This document shows, piece after piece, positions 1 to 8,806 of a DNA stretch of 64,000 bases. Both the position numbers and the translations under genes were made by a program. The notes beneath the pieces are model-generated. The model was not told the DNA's origin. It searched no databases and saw only the letters and a program-made list of their open reading frames with translations. How positions within the stretch are numbered: position 1 is the first letter of the stretch; every line of letters starts with the position of its first letter. Source of the DNA: Komagataeibacter melaceti (GTDB taxonomy: Bacteria; Pseudomonadota; Alphaproteobacteria; Acetobacterales; Acetobacteraceae); NCBI RefSeq assembly GCF_003403295.1, contig NZ_QUWV01000041.1, positions 52,727-116,726 of the forward strand, read 5' to 3'.

Positions 1-1252
1 CCATCACGCCCACGCACACGATGACAAAGGCGAGCAGCGTGCCGATGGATGTCATGTGCGCAAGCTGTTCGATGGGCAGGAAGGCGGCCAGCGCCCCGGT
101 CAGCGCCATGAAGAACAGGTGGCAGGCAACCGGCGTGCCCCAGCCCGCATGGACCCGGCCGAACAGGGGCGGCAGCAGCCCGTCGCGCGCCATGGCGAAG
201 AAAATCCGGCTCTGCCCCAGCAGCAAGACAAGGATGACCGACAGGAACCCGCAGACGACACCCAGCTTGACCAGGGGCTTCAGCCAGTCAAAGGGCGTGT
301 GGTCAATGGCGGTGGCCACGGGGGCGGCATCGCCAATCATGTCGTGATAGTTGACCAGCCCGGTCAGCACGAAGGAAAAGGTGATATAGACCCCCGTGCA
401 GATCACGAGGCTGCCCATGAGGCCGATGGGCATGTCACGGCCCGGATTGCGCGTTTCCTGCGCCACGGTCGAGACCGCGTCAAACCCCAGATAGGCAAAG
501 AACACCGTCCCCGCCGCGCGCAGGATGCCCGATAGCCCGTACTGCCCGAACGTGCCCGTATTGGGCGGGATGAAGGGGGTATAGTTCTCCACCCGGATAT
601 AGGGCAGGCCGCACCCGATGACGGCGGCGATGACCGCAAGCTTGATCACGACCACCACGGTGTTCATCCGCGCGGATTCAGAAATCCCGCGCATGAGCAG
701 CACAGAGAGCGCCATGATGATGAACACGGCGGGCAGGTTGGCCAGTCCATGCACGGGCTGGCCGTTACGCATGCCCACAACCTCGAACGGGGAGGCCATG
801 AGCCGTGGCGCGAGATGGATGCCCCACCCGTCCAGCAGGGAACGCATGTACCGCGCCCAGCTTACGGACACCGCCGATGCGCCCACCGTGTATTCCAGCA
901 CCAGGTCCCAGCCGATGATCCAGCCTGCCAGTTCCCCCAGCGTGGCATAGGCATAGACATAGGCGCTGCCCGCCGATGGCAGCATCCCCGCAAGCTCGCC
1001 ATAGCACAGCCCCGCGAACGCACAGGCCACGGCGGCCAGCGCAAAGGATATGACCACCGCCGGCCCCGCATTGCTGCCCGCCGCAATGCCGGTAAGCGAG
1101 AACAGTCCCGCCCCGATCGTAGCCCCCACGCCCAGCGCCATGAGGCTGCCCGCGCCGAGCACGCGCTTCAGTCCGGTATTGTCCGCCGGGGGAGAGATGG
1201 GCAGCCTGCGCAGCAATGCGTGCGCAAGGCTGGTGGTTCCGTTTGCACTCAT
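1..1252 (-). CDS. APC-family amino acid permease (C-terminal part missing)
   Basis: Inner-membrane amino acid transporter, read in from an ATG at 1252 and running off the left edge after about 417 codons, so the C-terminus is missing. After a roughly 25-residue cytoplasmic N-terminus come alternating hydrophobic segments. The first carries GVGATIGAGLF, the glycine-rich unwound helix that binds substrate in the amino acid-polyamine-organocation family. Later segments include FAYLGFDAVSTVAQETRNP, typical of the cationic amino acid transporter/YfnA group. Substrate cannot be told from sequence. It is divergent from glyA with 177 bases between. Family assignment is firm; the cationic specificity is only a possibility. 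Confidence 0.88.
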   Translation of the reverse strand, partial: MSANGTTSLAHALLRRLPISPPADNTGLKRVLGAGSLMALGVGATIGAGLFSLTGIAAGSNAGPAVVISFALAAVACAFAGLCYGELAGMLPSAGSAYVYAYATLGELAGWIIGWDLVLEYTVGASAVSVSWARYMRSLLDGWGIHLAPRLMASPFEVVGMRNGQPVHGLANLPAVFIIMALSVLLMRGISESARMNTVVVVIKLAVIAAVIGCGLPYIRVENYTPFIPPNTGTFGQYGLSGILRAAGTVFFAYLGFDAVSTVAQETRNPGRDMPIGLMGSLVICTGVYITFSFVLTGLVNYHDMIGDAAPVATAIDHTPFDWLKPLVKLGVVCGFLSVILVLLLGQSRIFFAMARDGLLPPLFGRVHAGWGTPVACHLFFMALTGALAAFLPIEQLAHMTSIGTLLAFVIVCVGVM

Positions 1253-1313
1253 ATGCCGCTCCGCATGGGGGCGGGAAAAGGAACTGCAGTCAAATCAGCC
1301 GGTCTCCGTCATT

Positions 1314-1342
1314 TTGGCGTTGTCTAACCACCACGATATGGC
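1314..1342 (+). promoter_or_regulatory. possible sigma-70 type promoter of glyA
   Basis: TTGGCG at 1314-1319 and TATGGC at 1337-1342 are separated by 17 bases, about 90 bases upstream of the glyA start. The -10 is a poor match, so this is a weak prediction. Confidence 0.25.
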
Positions 1343-1429
1343 GCACATAGCAGGCCTGTTTCCATACGTGTCATCTCCGCATGCCAAGCCGGATATGGCA
1401 GCTGATCCAATGAATGGAGAATCATAACG

Positions 1430-2731
1430 GTGCCGGACCACATGAGCCAGACTGACCTGAAGCAGTTTTTCCGCGCCCCCCTGACTGAAGCCGACCCCGA
1501 TGTCGCCGCGATCATCGGCGCGGAACTGGAGCGTCAGCGTGACGGGATTGAACTGATCGCCAGCGAGAACATGGTCTCGGCCGCCGTCATGGCAGCGCAG
1601 GGCAGCGTTCTGACCAACAAATACGCCGAAGGCTATCCCGGCCGCCGCTACTATGGCGGCTGTGTGGAAGTGGACAAGGTCGAGACCCTCGCCATCGAGC
1701 GCGTCAAGAAGATGTTTGGCGCCGAGTTCGCCAACGTGCAGCCCCATTCCGGCGCCAACGCCAACCAGGCGGCCTTCATGGCCATGGTCAGCCCGGGTGA
1801 TACGGTCATGGGCATGAGCCTTGCCGCAGGTGGCCACCTGACCCATGGTGCGGCCCCCAACTATTCCGGCAAGTGGTTCAAGGCGGTTCAGTACGGCGTG
1901 CGCAAGGAAGACGGCCTGCTGGATTATGAGGAAATGGAGCGCCTTGCCCGCGCCGAGAAGCCGAAGCTGATCGTTGCAGGTGGTTCGGCCTATCCCCGCA
2001 TCATCGACTTCGCCCGCTTCCGCGCCATTGCCGATGAGGTCGGCGCTTACCTCATGGTGGACATGGCCCATTTCGCGGGGCTGGTCGCCGCCGGGCTGTA
2101 TCCGTCGCCCGTGGGGCATGCCCATGTCGTGACCTCCACCACGCACAAGACCCTGCGCGGGCCGCGTGGCGGACTGATCCTGACCAATGACGCTGCTCTG
2201 GCCAAGAAGATCAATTCCGCCGTGTTCCCCGGCCTGCAGGGCGGTCCGCTCATGCATGTGATCGCCGCCAAGGCCGTCGCGTTTGGCGAGGCCCTGCGCC
2301 CCGACTTCCGCGCCTATCAGGAAGCCGTGGCCAGCAACGCCCGCATCCTGGCCGAGACGCTGGTCAGCAGCGGCTTTGACATCGTGACCGGGGGCACGGA
2401 CTGCCACCTGCTGCTGGTTGACCTGCGGCCCAAGGGCGTGACCGGCCGTGCGGCCGAGCGCAGCCTTGAGCGTGCGGGCATTACCGCCAACAAGAACGCC
2501 ATTCCCTTCGACCCCGAAAAGCCGGCCATTACCTCGGGCATCCGCCTGGGCAGCCCGGCGGCGACGGCGCGCGGCTTTGGCGCGGCGGAGTTCAGGGAAG
2601 TCGGCCTCATGATCGACGAGGTGCTGACCGCGCTTGCCAAGTCCGGCGAGGAAGAAGGCTGCACCGCCACCGAGCAGGCCGTCCACCAGCGCGTCAAGGC
2701 GCTGTGCGCGCGCTTCCCCATCTACGCCTGA
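1430..2731 (+). CDS. glyA: serine hydroxymethyltransferase
   Basis: Cytosolic PLP enzyme interconverting serine plus tetrahydrofolate with glycine plus 5,10-methylenetetrahydrofolate, the main source of one-carbon units. The 433-residue length fits the family. The PLP lysine is Lys240 in [14 protein letters not shown], and IASENMVS near the N-terminus is the usual substrate-site motif. I chose the GTG at 1430 because GGAGA at 1416-1420 lies nine bases before it, whereas the next in-frame ATG at 1442 is too far from any Shine-Dalgarno. It is monocistronic here, converging on an AstE-like gene only 24 bases away. A long ORF on the opposite strand (1295-2686) is a shadow of this gene. Confidence 0.97.
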   Translation: MPDHMSQTDLKQFFRAPLTEADPDVAAIIGAELERQRDGIELIASENMVSAAVMAAQGSVLTNKYAEGYPGRRYYGGCVEVDKVETLAIERVKKMFGAEFANVQPHSGANANQAAFMAMVSPGDTVMGMSLAAGGHLTHGAAPNYSGKWFKAVQYGVRKEDGLLDYEEMERLARAEKPKLIVAGGSAYPRIIDFARFRAIADEVGAYLMVDMAHFAGLVAAGLYPSPVGHAHVVTSTTHKTLRGPRGGLILTNDAALAKKINSAVFPGLQGGPLMHVIAAKAVAFGEALRPDFRAYQEAVASNARILAETLVSSGFDIVTGGTDCHLLLVDLRPKGVTGRAAERSLERAGITANKNAIPFDPEKPAITSGIRLGSPAATARGFGAAEFREVGLMIDEVLTALAKSGEEEGCTATEQAVHQRVKALCARFPIYA

Positions 2732-2744
2732 TATGGACGGATGG

Positions 2745-2775
2745 TCCGGCCCCGGTTACTGACCGGTGGCCGGAC
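2745..2775. terminator. hairpin between convergent glyA and AstE-like gene
   Basis: GTCCGGCC at 2745-2752 pairs with GGCCGGAC at 2768-2775, and inside it CCGGT can pair with ACCGG. It fills the 24-base gap and overlaps the stop of the minus-strand gene. There is no T-run, so it may be a weak or Rho-assisted two-way terminator. Confidence 0.45.
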
Positions 2776-3790
2776 TGTCGCTTTCAGCGGGAACGGCGCG
2801 GGCGAACCTGACCGCCGTGTGCCCGCGCGCGGGGCGGAGGTTGGGCATGACCAGCATGCACCTGTCATAGGGCGTGCGGATTTCATCGCTACCGTCATGC
2901 GCCACCAGTGTTCCCCCCGTGGGCAGTACCATCCCGCTGGGAAAAGGGGTGACGAACCGGAACATGCCCGTGCGGGCGGTAACCACATCCGTCACCACCA
3001 TATGCCGCCGCGGGAGCGTGCCACCCGTGGCCTTGACCGGCAACCTGCAGCATGGCCCGATCAGGGACAGGACCGCCTGCATGGCGCGGGTGACGGTATC
3101 CCCATGCCAGTGCTGGCCAGCTTCAAGCAGGCAGGCTGCCGCAGGGTGCGGCCCCCCGTTGAAGCGGGGGTGATCAATCAGTCTGCATCCGTTGCGGTGC
3201 CCGTTATCGGCCACGCTGAGCGGAACCCCCTTTATCTGCCGCGCCATTTTCCGCCCCGGGCCGGACATGCCGGACAGTAACAGCGGCTCACCCGGCCACA
3301 GCATGGAATGCAGGTCCAGCAGCCTGTCCGCCGTCAGGATGACCGGCAGCAGGGCACGCGCACGGTCGAGCTCGTGCGATGTCCGTTCACTTTCCAGCAT
3401 GGCGGGGGACCAGACACGGTTCATGTCCTCATCCACGCAGCGTGCGCGCGTGGGGTCATCGGGATTGAACTGGTGCATGGCCTCCGGATTGGCGAAAATG
3501 AACGAAAGCCGCCCGCTGCGGGGCCGGATGCGCTCACGCAGCAGCCGGTCCAGCACGATCGCGCCCGCAAATTCATTCCCATGGATCAGGCTGACACAGA
3601 CGGTATGCGGGCCGGGGCTGCGGCCCTCGTAATGCATGACGCCGGGAATGCCACAGTTGCCCCGTATCCATGGGGAAAGGTCCGGCGGGGTGATGCCGAT
3701 CTTCCAGCGCGGCAGGGCCGTGGGCGGAGGGGGCAGGCGCTCAAGGAAACGGGTCGGGCGCGCCACACGCACCGGCAGGCGTTTATCCAT
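2756..3790 (-). CDS. succinylglutamate desuccinylase/aspartoacylase family zinc hydrolase
   Basis: Predicted zinc-dependent carboxypeptidase-fold deacylase of the AstE/AspA family, 344 residues from the ATG at 3790; in-frame ATGs at 3805 and 3856 would lengthen it. HGNE around residues 70-73 and DLHS around 159-162 supply the zinc ligands (His70, Glu73, His161), and DEDMNR near 121-125 matches the conserved Asn-Arg substrate-binding pair. No other arginine-succinyltransferase gene (astA, B, C or D) is adjacent, so a role in arginine breakdown is not supported. An N-acyl amino acid or related amide is a more neutral guess for the substrate. The family is clear; the specific reaction is not. 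Confidence 0.8.
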   Translation of the reverse strand: MDKRLPVRVARPTRFLERLPPPPTALPRWKIGITPPDLSPWIRGNCGIPGVMHYEGRSPGPHTVCVSLIHGNEFAGAIVLDRLLRERIRPRSGRLSFIFANPEAMHQFNPDDPTRARCVDEDMNRVWSPAMLESERTSHELDRARALLPVILTADRLLDLHSMLWPGEPLLLSGMSGPGRKMARQIKGVPLSVADNGHRNGCRLIDHPRFNGGPHPAAACLLEAGQHWHGDTVTRAMQAVLSLIGPCCRLPVKATGGTLPRRHMVVTDVVTARTGMFRFVTPFPSGMVLPTGGTLVAHDGSDEIRTPYDRCMLVMPNLRPARGHTAVRFARAVPAESDSPATGQ

Positions 3791-4013
3791 CTGCCCGCAT
3801 GCCATGCCACGGGCAGTCCGGCCTGCTGGGCCAGCGGTTACATGCGGGCAGGGCATCCACGGTCATCATGGACAGCAGTTTATCCGGCCAGTCCCCCACG
3901 GCAAGGGCACGAACGGGGCCGGGCAGGGCAAAGCGCATGCATGACGCAGATATGACCGGGGGACCGTGGCTAAAGCCTGTTACCGGTTGCGCCTTATGAC
4001 GCTAAAGCCCCCT

Positions 4014-5156
4014 TTATTCGGGCAGGGGCGCGATGCGGATGCGCTGGCCCGTCAGGCGTTCGATTTCCTTGAGCGCATGACGTTCCTCCGGCGCGCACAG
4101 GGCTACGGCCATGCCGCGCCGTCCCGCCCGCGCGGTGCGGCCGATCCGGTGCACGTAGGATTCGGGCTGGGGGGGAATGTCATGGTTGATGACCAGGGCG
4201 ATGTCATCAATATCAATGCCGCGCGCCATCACGTCGGTCGCTACCAGAACCCCCACGCGGCCCTGACGGAAATCACGCAGCATGCGTTCGCGCCGTGCCT
4301 GTGAATGCTCACCATGAATGGCTACGGCCGGGGTCAGGGCGGAAATGGCGCGCGCGATGCCATCGGCTTCCTGCCGCGTGCGGACAAACACCATTACCCG
4401 CTGCATGCCGTAATGGCGCAGGCAGGCAAGCGTGGCCTCCGTCTTGTGCCGCATGGGCACGAAAATGGCATATTGCGCGATACGGGGCGTAGGTGCGTGT
4501 TCCACCTCCATGCTGATACGCACGGGACGGTGCAGCAACTTTGCCGCCAGTTCGCTCATGGCCGGGGGGATCGTGGCGGAAAACAGCAATGTCTGGTGCC
4601 GTGGCGGCAGGACGGCGGCGAGGGCGAGCATCTCCTCCGCAAAGCCGGGTTCGAGCATGCGGTCGGCTTCATCCAGCACGAAGGTACTGGCGGCGGACAG
4701 GTCCATCTCGCCCCCGCGCACAAGGTCGGTCACACGCCCAGGCGTGCCCACCACAATGGCGATTCCATCCGCAAGCGTCCTGACCTGCGCCATGCGCGGC
4801 GCACCACCCGTAGCCTGAAGCACGCGCAGGCCGCTCCCGCGCGCCAGCCCGCGCAGTACGCCCGCGATCTGACCGGCCAGTTCGCGCGTGGGCGACAGGA
4901 CAAGGCAGCGGATGCGCGTATTGTCCGCCGTGTCACTCCCGTCACCGTGCATGAGCATGGACACGATCGGTGCGGCGAAGGCGATGGTCTTGCCGCTGCC
5001 GGTGCCTGCACGGGCCTCCACATCACGCCCGGACAGGACAGGGGGGATGACCGCCTGCTGGATCTGCGACGGGCTGGACAGGCCCATGCGCGTCAGGGCG
5101 GCGGCCACGCGGCTGTCCAGCCCCATGGCGGAAAATGTCGGTTCTGTCTCGCTCAT
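4014..5156 (-). CDS. DEAD-box ATP-dependent RNA helicase (RhlE-like)
   Basis: Cytosolic RNA helicase that remodels structured RNA or ribonucleoprotein, 380 residues. It shows the Q-motif region at 25-35, Walker A AGTGSGKT at 50-57, PTREL at 89-93, DEAD at 162-165, SAT at 193-195 and the C-terminal HRIGRTARAGR at 336 onward. The start at ATG 5156 gives the family's usual beginning and is preceded by a GGGGCAG stretch; the open frame continues upstream to 5378 only because it overlaps the divergent gene. It has almost no C-terminal tail, unlike many RhlE or DeaD proteins. Whether it acts in ribosome assembly or mRNA decay cannot be told. Confidence 0.93.
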   Translation of the reverse strand: MSETEPTFSAMGLDSRVAAALTRMGLSSPSQIQQAVIPPVLSGRDVEARAGTGSGKTIAFAAPIVSMLMHGDGSDTADNTRIRCLVLSPTRELAGQIAGVLRGLARGSGLRVLQATGGAPRMAQVRTLADGIAIVVGTPGRVTDLVRGGEMDLSAASTFVLDEADRMLEPGFAEEMLALAAVLPPRHQTLLFSATIPPAMSELAAKLLHRPVRISMEVEHAPTPRIAQYAIFVPMRHKTEATLACLRHYGMQRVMVFVRTRQEADGIARAISALTPAVAIHGEHSQARRERMLRDFRQGRVGVLVATDVMARGIDIDDIALVINHDIPPQPESYVHRIGRTARAGRRGMAVALCAPEERHALKEIERLTGQRIRIAPLPE

Positions 5157-5238
5157 TGCTGCCCCATAGCGCGGCTGGCCCGTGGACAAAAGGGGCGAGG
5201 GCATTGACGCATGCCTTATCCCCCCGCCAGATGGGCGG

Positions 5239-6189
5239 ATGACCCATTCCCCGGCCCCCGCGACCGTGATCGCCGCAGACCTTGCCGGCATGCGTTCCCA
5301 GACCTTCGGGCTGGCGCGCCGTGCCGGGCTGGAACCCCACCTGCACGCGCTGGTTCCCCGTGGGCTGTGGCGACGCATGCCCGCCGCATGGTGGCCTGCG
5401 CCGCTTCGCGCGGTGGAACCACTGGATCTGCCCGCTGATTACCGGGACCATCCCGTCATCAGCATCGGTGGGAGCGGGGGCGCGGTGGGGGCGGCGCTGC
5501 GGCGGCAGGGCGCGCGTGTCATACAGGTGCAGAACCCCCGCCTGTCGCCCGCGCGGTTCGATCTGGTCATTGCCAACCGCCATGACCAGATTTCCGGCCC
5601 CAATGTGGTGCTGACCCGCACCGCACTGCATGGCGTGACAGCGCATGTGCTTGAACAGGCGCGGCAGGAATGGGCGCCCCGGCTTGCCCATCTGCCCCGG
5701 CCGCTGGTGGCGGTGCTGGTGGGGGGCGGTAATGGCCGCTTCCGGCTGGGACAGGCGGAGGGGGCGACCCTTGCAGGGCAACTGGCCACCATGATGCGCC
5801 GTGACCGCGTGGGGCTGGCGCTGACGCCATCCCGCCGGACTGACCCGGCGGTCTGTGCGGAACTGCACCACGCGCTGGACGGGGCGGGGGCGTGGATATG
5901 GGACCAGACCGGCCCCAACCCCTATCTCGGCCTGCTGGCCTGCGCGGATGCCATTGTGGTGACGATGGATAGCGTGTCCATGGTGTCGGAAGCGGTGGCG
6001 ACGGCCGCGCCGGTCATGGTGGCGGCCCTGCCGGGCAGGTCGCGGCGTATCGGGCATTTCCTGCATGACCTGACGCAGGCGGGCCGTATCCGCCCCTTTG
6101 CCGGGCGGCTGGAAACATGGCCCGTCACCCCGCTGGATGATACCGAAATCGCGGCCGAGGCGGTGCGGCAGTGCCTTGGGGCCGGGTAA
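5239..6189 (+). CDS. ELM1/GtrOC1-family protein (mitochondrial fission ELM1-like)
   Basis: About 316 residues from the ATG at 5239, with an alternative start at 5182. The sequence matches the ELM1-like family found in alphaproteobacteria and plants: SIGGSGGAVGAALRR near the N-terminus, VLVGGGNGRFRL in the middle, and DAIVVTMDSVSMVSEA near the C-terminus. The double Rossmann-like pattern resembles a GT-B glycosyltransferase fold. Plant members affect mitochondrial fission; the bacterial role is not established, and cell-envelope sugar transfer is only a structural guess. It is divergent from the helicase, 82 bases apart, and a short gap separates it from the next plus-strand gene. Confidence 0.75.
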   Translation: MTHSPAPATVIAADLAGMRSQTFGLARRAGLEPHLHALVPRGLWRRMPAAWWPAPLRAVEPLDLPADYRDHPVISIGGSGGAVGAALRRQGARVIQVQNPRLSPARFDLVIANRHDQISGPNVVLTRTALHGVTAHVLEQARQEWAPRLAHLPRPLVAVLVGGGNGRFRLGQAEGATLAGQLATMMRRDRVGLALTPSRRTDPAVCAELHHALDGAGAWIWDQTGPNPYLGLLACADAIVVTMDSVSMVSEAVATAAPVMVAALPGRSRRIGHFLHDLTQAGRIRPFAGRLETWPVTPLDDTEIAAEAVRQCLGAG

Positions 6190-6239
6190 TGATACAATAA
6201 CGCTCCCCCTTGGGCGGAGAGTGGAATAGAACTGGCCTC

Positions 6240-8129
6240 ATGCTCGGTATTCGAACCTTTGATCCGCAGGCTGGCGGCAATATGGCCTACAAGGCCCTGA
6301 CCCACCCATGGGCAGCGGAAAAACTTGCCCTTCTGGCAGCCGATCTTGCGCAGGGTGGTCCGGTTGCGATCTATGACCCGCACGGGATCGCGCAGACCGC
6401 ACTGGCGCTGCTGCCTGCCCGCATTGCGGTGGCTGGCGTGTACACCCATGATTCGCTTCGGGTCGGGCAACCATGTGGCGACATGACCCTGCTGGCGCTG
6501 GCCGATCTGCCGCGTACCCCGGCAAAAACCGTATGGGCGCTGGATTTCCGCCACGGGGTTATGGAAAACCGGCTGTCGGACCTGTTACCCGCGGGCGGCA
6601 GGCTGCGCACGCTGGCGGAGGTGCGCCTGCCCGGGAACATGCTGTCGGTCGCGCATGACTATCTCGACGGGCTGAATTTCGCCACCAACCTCGCTTTTTT
6701 CCGTGATACGGCGGAATTTTCCACCCGGCTGGTCTCGGCCAATTACTGGTCACGTTACGGCGCGGACAACGTGCGCTTCTGGCTGCGGCTGTACGATCAG
6801 GCCGGGCAGGTGCTGCATACGTGGGAGGAGGCGGTTCCGCGCGCGGGGCAGGCCATCATCCTTGACAGCGCGGAGATACGCCAGCGCTTCGGCCTGCCTG
6901 AATTCACGGGGCAACTGTTCATCCATGCGATGGGAATCGCCGGGCACGACGTGGTCAAATACGCGCTGGAAACGCGCGGGCGGGGGGATAACCCCAGCCT
7001 GTCGGTCACGCATGACGCCAATGCCTGGCCTGCCGCGCGTTACGCCAACCTGCCTGCGCCCGGCCTGGGGGAGGACGTGGTGCTCTGGCTCCAGAACAGT
7101 CACGCCCTGCCCGTGGCGTCCGGTGACATGAGCCTCAACCGCATGGGAAGCGAGCGGCACATCCCCATTGCCCGCGCCCTTGCGCCCTACGAGACCGTGG
7201 CCGTGCATATGGGCGACATCATGCCCGATCTGGCATGGCCCGAGCAGATTGAACTGCGTGCCGGTGGCCATGTCGTGCGCCCGCGCTACGAAATTACGCA
7301 GCGCCACCGCACCCGTATCGCGCACCTGAACGTGGAGCGTGCCGACCTGCGGCCTGACCCCGGCATTGAAAAGCTGGATTCGCGGTTTTTCGGGCGGGGT
7401 TACCTGCTGCCATTTCCGGTGCCGGACCCCGCGCGCTACCGCACGCTCGTCCTGCCAGCCCCCATGGCTGAAAACCTTGATGACCTGCCGGTGCGGATAG
7501 ACTGCTTCGATGCGGAGGGGAAAGGGGCCGGATTGCACTTCATGGGCCGCCTGCCGCGCGACCACGCCACGGTGTGCGATGTCAGTGAACTCATGGCGGC
7601 GGAGGGGCATGGGGAACTGGTCTATGACTTCCGCGATGGCGGGCAGGCCGATGGCTGGCTGCATGCCCTGATCCGGTATGAGGACCGCAGGACCGGGCAC
7701 GTGGCCGAAACCAGCTTCGGTGCGCATATATTCAATACCGTCATGACCTATCGTGGTGAGCCGCAATCCTATGTCGGCCCGCCACCGGGGCTGTCCACCC
7801 GGCTGTTCCTGACGGCGGCGATTGCCGAACCGTTCAGCTTCTGCACCCTTATCTACCCGTCCTCCGCATCATGGCGGCCATGTTCGGATACGTCGCTCTA
7901 CCTGCATGCGGCCGATGGCACGGTGGTTGCACAGGAAAAGGTCACCGTGCCCCAGTCAGGCTCCCGTGCGATCTGGCCCCACAGGATATTCGGGGAGGCA
8001 GCCTTGCTGCGCGCGGGTGAGGGTGCCTATGTCATCATCCGTGACACGACATGCCGCCTGTTTGGCTACCACGGCCGCATGATGGGGCAGGATGGCCGTT
8101 TTTCGGTCGATCACATGTTCGGATTCTGA
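6240..8129 (+). CDS. uncharacterised 629-residue protein
   Basis: I do not recognise a named family. The first 150 residues look like an alpha/beta nucleotide-binding-like region (AIYDPHGIAQTALALLPARI). The rest is rich in beta-type segments with repeated themes such as NVRFWLRLYDQAGQ and VVLWLQNSHALPV, suggesting beta-sandwich domains. There is no signal peptide or membrane helix. The start is uncertain: ATG 6240, ATG 6282 and TTG 6210 are all possible and none has a strong ribosome binding site. Codon usage and GC match neighbouring genes, arguing for a real gene. It follows the ELM1-like gene and precedes another unknown. A surface-polysaccharide role would be a guess. Confidence 0.7.
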   Translation: MLGIRTFDPQAGGNMAYKALTHPWAAEKLALLAADLAQGGPVAIYDPHGIAQTALALLPARIAVAGVYTHDSLRVGQPCGDMTLLALADLPRTPAKTVWALDFRHGVMENRLSDLLPAGGRLRTLAEVRLPGNMLSVAHDYLDGLNFATNLAFFRDTAEFSTRLVSANYWSRYGADNVRFWLRLYDQAGQVLHTWEEAVPRAGQAIILDSAEIRQRFGLPEFTGQLFIHAMGIAGHDVVKYALETRGRGDNPSLSVTHDANAWPAARYANLPAPGLGEDVVLWLQNSHALPVASGDMSLNRMGSERHIPIARALAPYETVAVHMGDIMPDLAWPEQIELRAGGHVVRPRYEITQRHRTRIAHLNVERADLRPDPGIEKLDSRFFGRGYLLPFPVPDPARYRTLVLPAPMAENLDDLPVRIDCFDAEGKGAGLHFMGRLPRDHATVCDVSELMAAEGHGELVYDFRDGGQADGWLHALIRYEDRRTGHVAETSFGAHIFNTVMTYRGEPQSYVGPPPGLSTRLFLTAAIAEPFSFCTLIYPSSASWRPCSDTSLYLHAADGTVVAQEKVTVPQSGSRAIWPHRIFGEAALLRAGEGAYVIIRDTTCRLFGYHGRMMGQDGRFSVDHMFGF

Positions 8130-8217
8130 TCATGCGTGCTGACATGCCGAACGGGACATATATGCCAGCCCCCGCGGGCACCATCGCCCCGCCAGTCAAA
8201 CGGAGCCCGGATGCGCC

Positions 8218-8601
8218 ATGATCGTACAGGACACCAATTTTTTCTGTGACATGCCCGAGGACATGAAATACCTGCGCGACCGTAATCCGCCGGGCAATTT
8301 CATCGAGCAGAACATGATTTTCGTTCTGCCTGACCGGCTGCGCAAATTCCGCCGGAACCTCTTTCACGTGCGGCGCACGGATTCGGATGCCACGGTCTAT
8401 GCGCCGCTGTTCCGTATCCGCTGCATAAGCGCGTCAGACCCGGTGCCGGAGGGGTATGACGGCCCGTTCGACGTATTTCCGTTCTACACCAATCCCACCC
8501 GCAAGCGGCGGCGGACGCTGGATTACTATGTGCTGTTCCTGTTTCAGGACAAGCTGTCCTATGTCCGGTGCCGCGATGCGCTCGGGCAGGTCCCGGCGTA
8601 A
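8218..8601 (+). CDS. uncharacterised 127-residue protein
   Basis: Small soluble protein with no signal peptide and no recognised motif. It contains a basic central patch (DRLRKFRRN) and an aromatic-rich C-terminal half (FDVFPFYTNPTRKRRRTLDYYVLFLF). It follows the 629-residue unknown gene by 88 bases on the same strand, so the two may be co-transcribed. The ATG at 8218 follows a GC-rich stretch without an obvious Shine-Dalgarno. Reality of the gene rests on continuous coding character and absence of a better ORF on either strand. Confidence 0.55.
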   Translation: MIVQDTNFFCDMPEDMKYLRDRNPPGNFIEQNMIFVLPDRLRKFRRNLFHVRRTDSDATVYAPLFRIRCISASDPVPEGYDGPFDVFPFYTNPTRKRRRTLDYYVLFLFQDKLSYVRCRDALGQVPA

Positions 8602-8661
8602 AAGCGGGACAGCAGGCGCGGGCTTTGGCGCAAACAGATTTTTATAAAGGGGGAGGCCGGA

Positions 8662-8736
8662 TGGTGGGTGCGACAGGGATTGAACCTGTGACCCCCGCCG
8701 TGTGAAGGCGATGCTCTACCGCTGAGCTACGCACCC
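8662..8736 (-). tRNA. tRNA-Val(CAC)
   Basis: A complete 75-base cloverleaf on the minus strand. The acceptor GGGTGCG pairs with CGCACCC, followed by discriminator A and an encoded CCA. The D-arm is GCTC...GAGC, the anticodon stem TCGCC/GGCGG encloses loop TTCACAC (anticodon CAC, reading GUG), and the T-arm is ACAGG TTCAATC CCTGT. It lies between an unknown gene and comM. Confidence 0.96.
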
Positions 8737-8806
8737 ATCCGCTTCGGTGGGGTCTTATTAGTCCAGCAGCGCGGGGGGCGCAAGGGGGAAAAATTCGTCT
8801 TTCACG

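Noticed and set aside
1295..2686. 463-codon open frame on the minus strand
   Set aside because: It lies fully opposite glyA, whose protein is a clear match; composition is His/Gly/Arg-rich in the way of GC-rich antisense frames.
5023..6066. 347-codon open frame on the minus strand
   Set aside because: It is opposite the ELM1-like gene and overlaps the helicase in another frame; no motif and shadow-type composition.
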